6,423 bases of DNA from Gammaproteobacteria bacterium (GTDB lineage Bacteria > Pseudomonadota > Gammaproteobacteria > Pseudomonadales > Pseudohongiellaceae). The stretch lies in the NCBI GenBank assembly GCA_002714195.1, contig PAWK01000051.1, forward strand, positions 6,702 through 13,124, written 5' to 3'. Position 1 is the first letter of the stretch. Each line of letters opens with the position of its first letter. Under the pieces are notes generated by a model, which saw only the letters and a list, made by a program, of their open reading frames with translations, searched no databases and was not told where the DNA came from. Positions 6,004-6,423 of the stretch are shown in pieces. The translations under genes were made by a program, and so were the position numbers.

Positions 6004-6423
6004 ATGATGTCAATGATTAATCACAATTTGGGCAAGAAACTTGCTTCTTTCTTATCTAAATCTCCGCCAAGCTATCAGCGTTTTGAGGACATATCGCTCG
6101 AGGATTTGGCCTTTGTGCTTGAGGCTGGTGATATTGTTTTGGTAGAAGGAGATACACGAATTAGCACAGCGATAAAATACCTTACCCAATCTTCATGGTC
6201 TCATGCGTGTTTGTATGTGGGAGAGCGTGATTCTGGGGTGAGAGATCTTACTCTCTTGGAGGCGGACCTGTTGGAAGGTGTGCGAATGGTTAGTCTCGAA
6301 CACTACTCAGGATTTAATCTGCGGATTTGTCGCCCCGTAGATCTACAAACCGAAGATAGAGAAAAATTGATCAATTATGCTAAATCCAAATTAGGTCACA
6401 AGTATGACTTAAAGAACATTCTG
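6004..6423 (+). CDS. Permuted papain-like cysteine hydrolase (YiiX / NlpC-P60-type), C-terminus cut by window edge
   Basis: The frame is open from the ATG at 6004 to the right edge, giving 140 residues. The family (C92-like, circularly permuted papain fold) cleaves amide or thioester bonds in peptidoglycan-, lipid- or small-molecule-type substrates. Visible are A41-G-D-I-V-L-V, the usual opening strand of this fold, then W65-S-H67-A-C-L-Y-V-G73 with H67 as the expected catalytic His, L85-E-A at the polar-residue strand, and Y134-D-L-K-N near the edge. In permuted members the catalytic Cys comes after the His, so it should lie beyond the window; C69 beside H67 is not expected to be the nucleophile. 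There is no clear signal peptide or lipobox, only a short basic N-terminus, so a cytoplasmic location is more likely. It is divergent from the ALDH gene, and a functional tie to the catabolic genes is not evident. Confidence 0.83.
   Translation, partial: MMSMINHNLGKKLASFLSKSPPSYQRFEDISLEDLAFVLEAGDIVLVEGDTRISTAIKYLTQSSWSHACLYVGERDSGVRDLTLLEADLLEGVRMVSLEHYSGFNLRICRPVDLQTEDREKLINYAKSKLGHKYDLKNIL

Overview
The window looks like a piece of a Gram-negative bacterial chromosome. It is tightly packed, its base composition is moderate, and its proteins resemble those of proteobacteria. A marine or environmental gammaproteobacterium is my best guess, but this is inference. One protein carries a Sec signal peptide, which suits an organism with a periplasm. 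I see no rRNA, tRNA, insertion sequence, CRISPR array, phage gene or integrase.

Layout from left to right. (1) Positions 1-1274, minus strand: a drug/metabolite exporter of the major facilitator superfamily (14-helix DHA2 type), cut by the left edge so that its C-terminus is missing. (2) Positions 1275-1447: a divergent promoter region with a perfect 12-bp palindrome. (3) Positions 1448-3952, plus strand: three closely spaced genes that look like one operon. They encode an FMN enzyme of the nitronate monooxygenase (NMO) / 2-nitropropane dioxygenase fold, a classical short-chain dehydrogenase (SDR), and an exported alpha/beta hydrolase. (4) Positions 5821-3968, minus strand: a two-gene operon converging on the first one, with an NAD-type aldehyde dehydrogenase (ALDH) followed by a small glyoxalase/VOC protein. 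The two operons end only 15 bases apart. (5) Positions 5822-6003: a second divergent control region with a 10-bp palindrome and an 8-bp direct repeat in the leader of the ALDH gene. (6) Positions 6004-6423, plus strand: the N-terminal 140 residues of a permuted papain-like (YiiX/NlpC-P60-type) cysteine hydrolase, cut by the right edge.

Taken together, five of the seven genes fit a small-molecule catabolic island. A periplasmic hydrolase could release a substrate, the SDR could oxidise an alcohol (or reduce a ketone), the ALDH could oxidise an aldehyde to an acid, and the NMO-fold enzyme could act on a nitronate or on an enoyl-CoA-like intermediate. The exporter, transcribed divergently from the NMO-fold gene, could expel the compound or a toxic product. 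The substrate cannot be read from the sequence. No transcription regulator lies inside the window, although both divergent promoters hold operator-like palindromes. All individual families are known; the novelty, if any, is in the combination and in a few unusual details, notably a VOC protein with an altered metal site.
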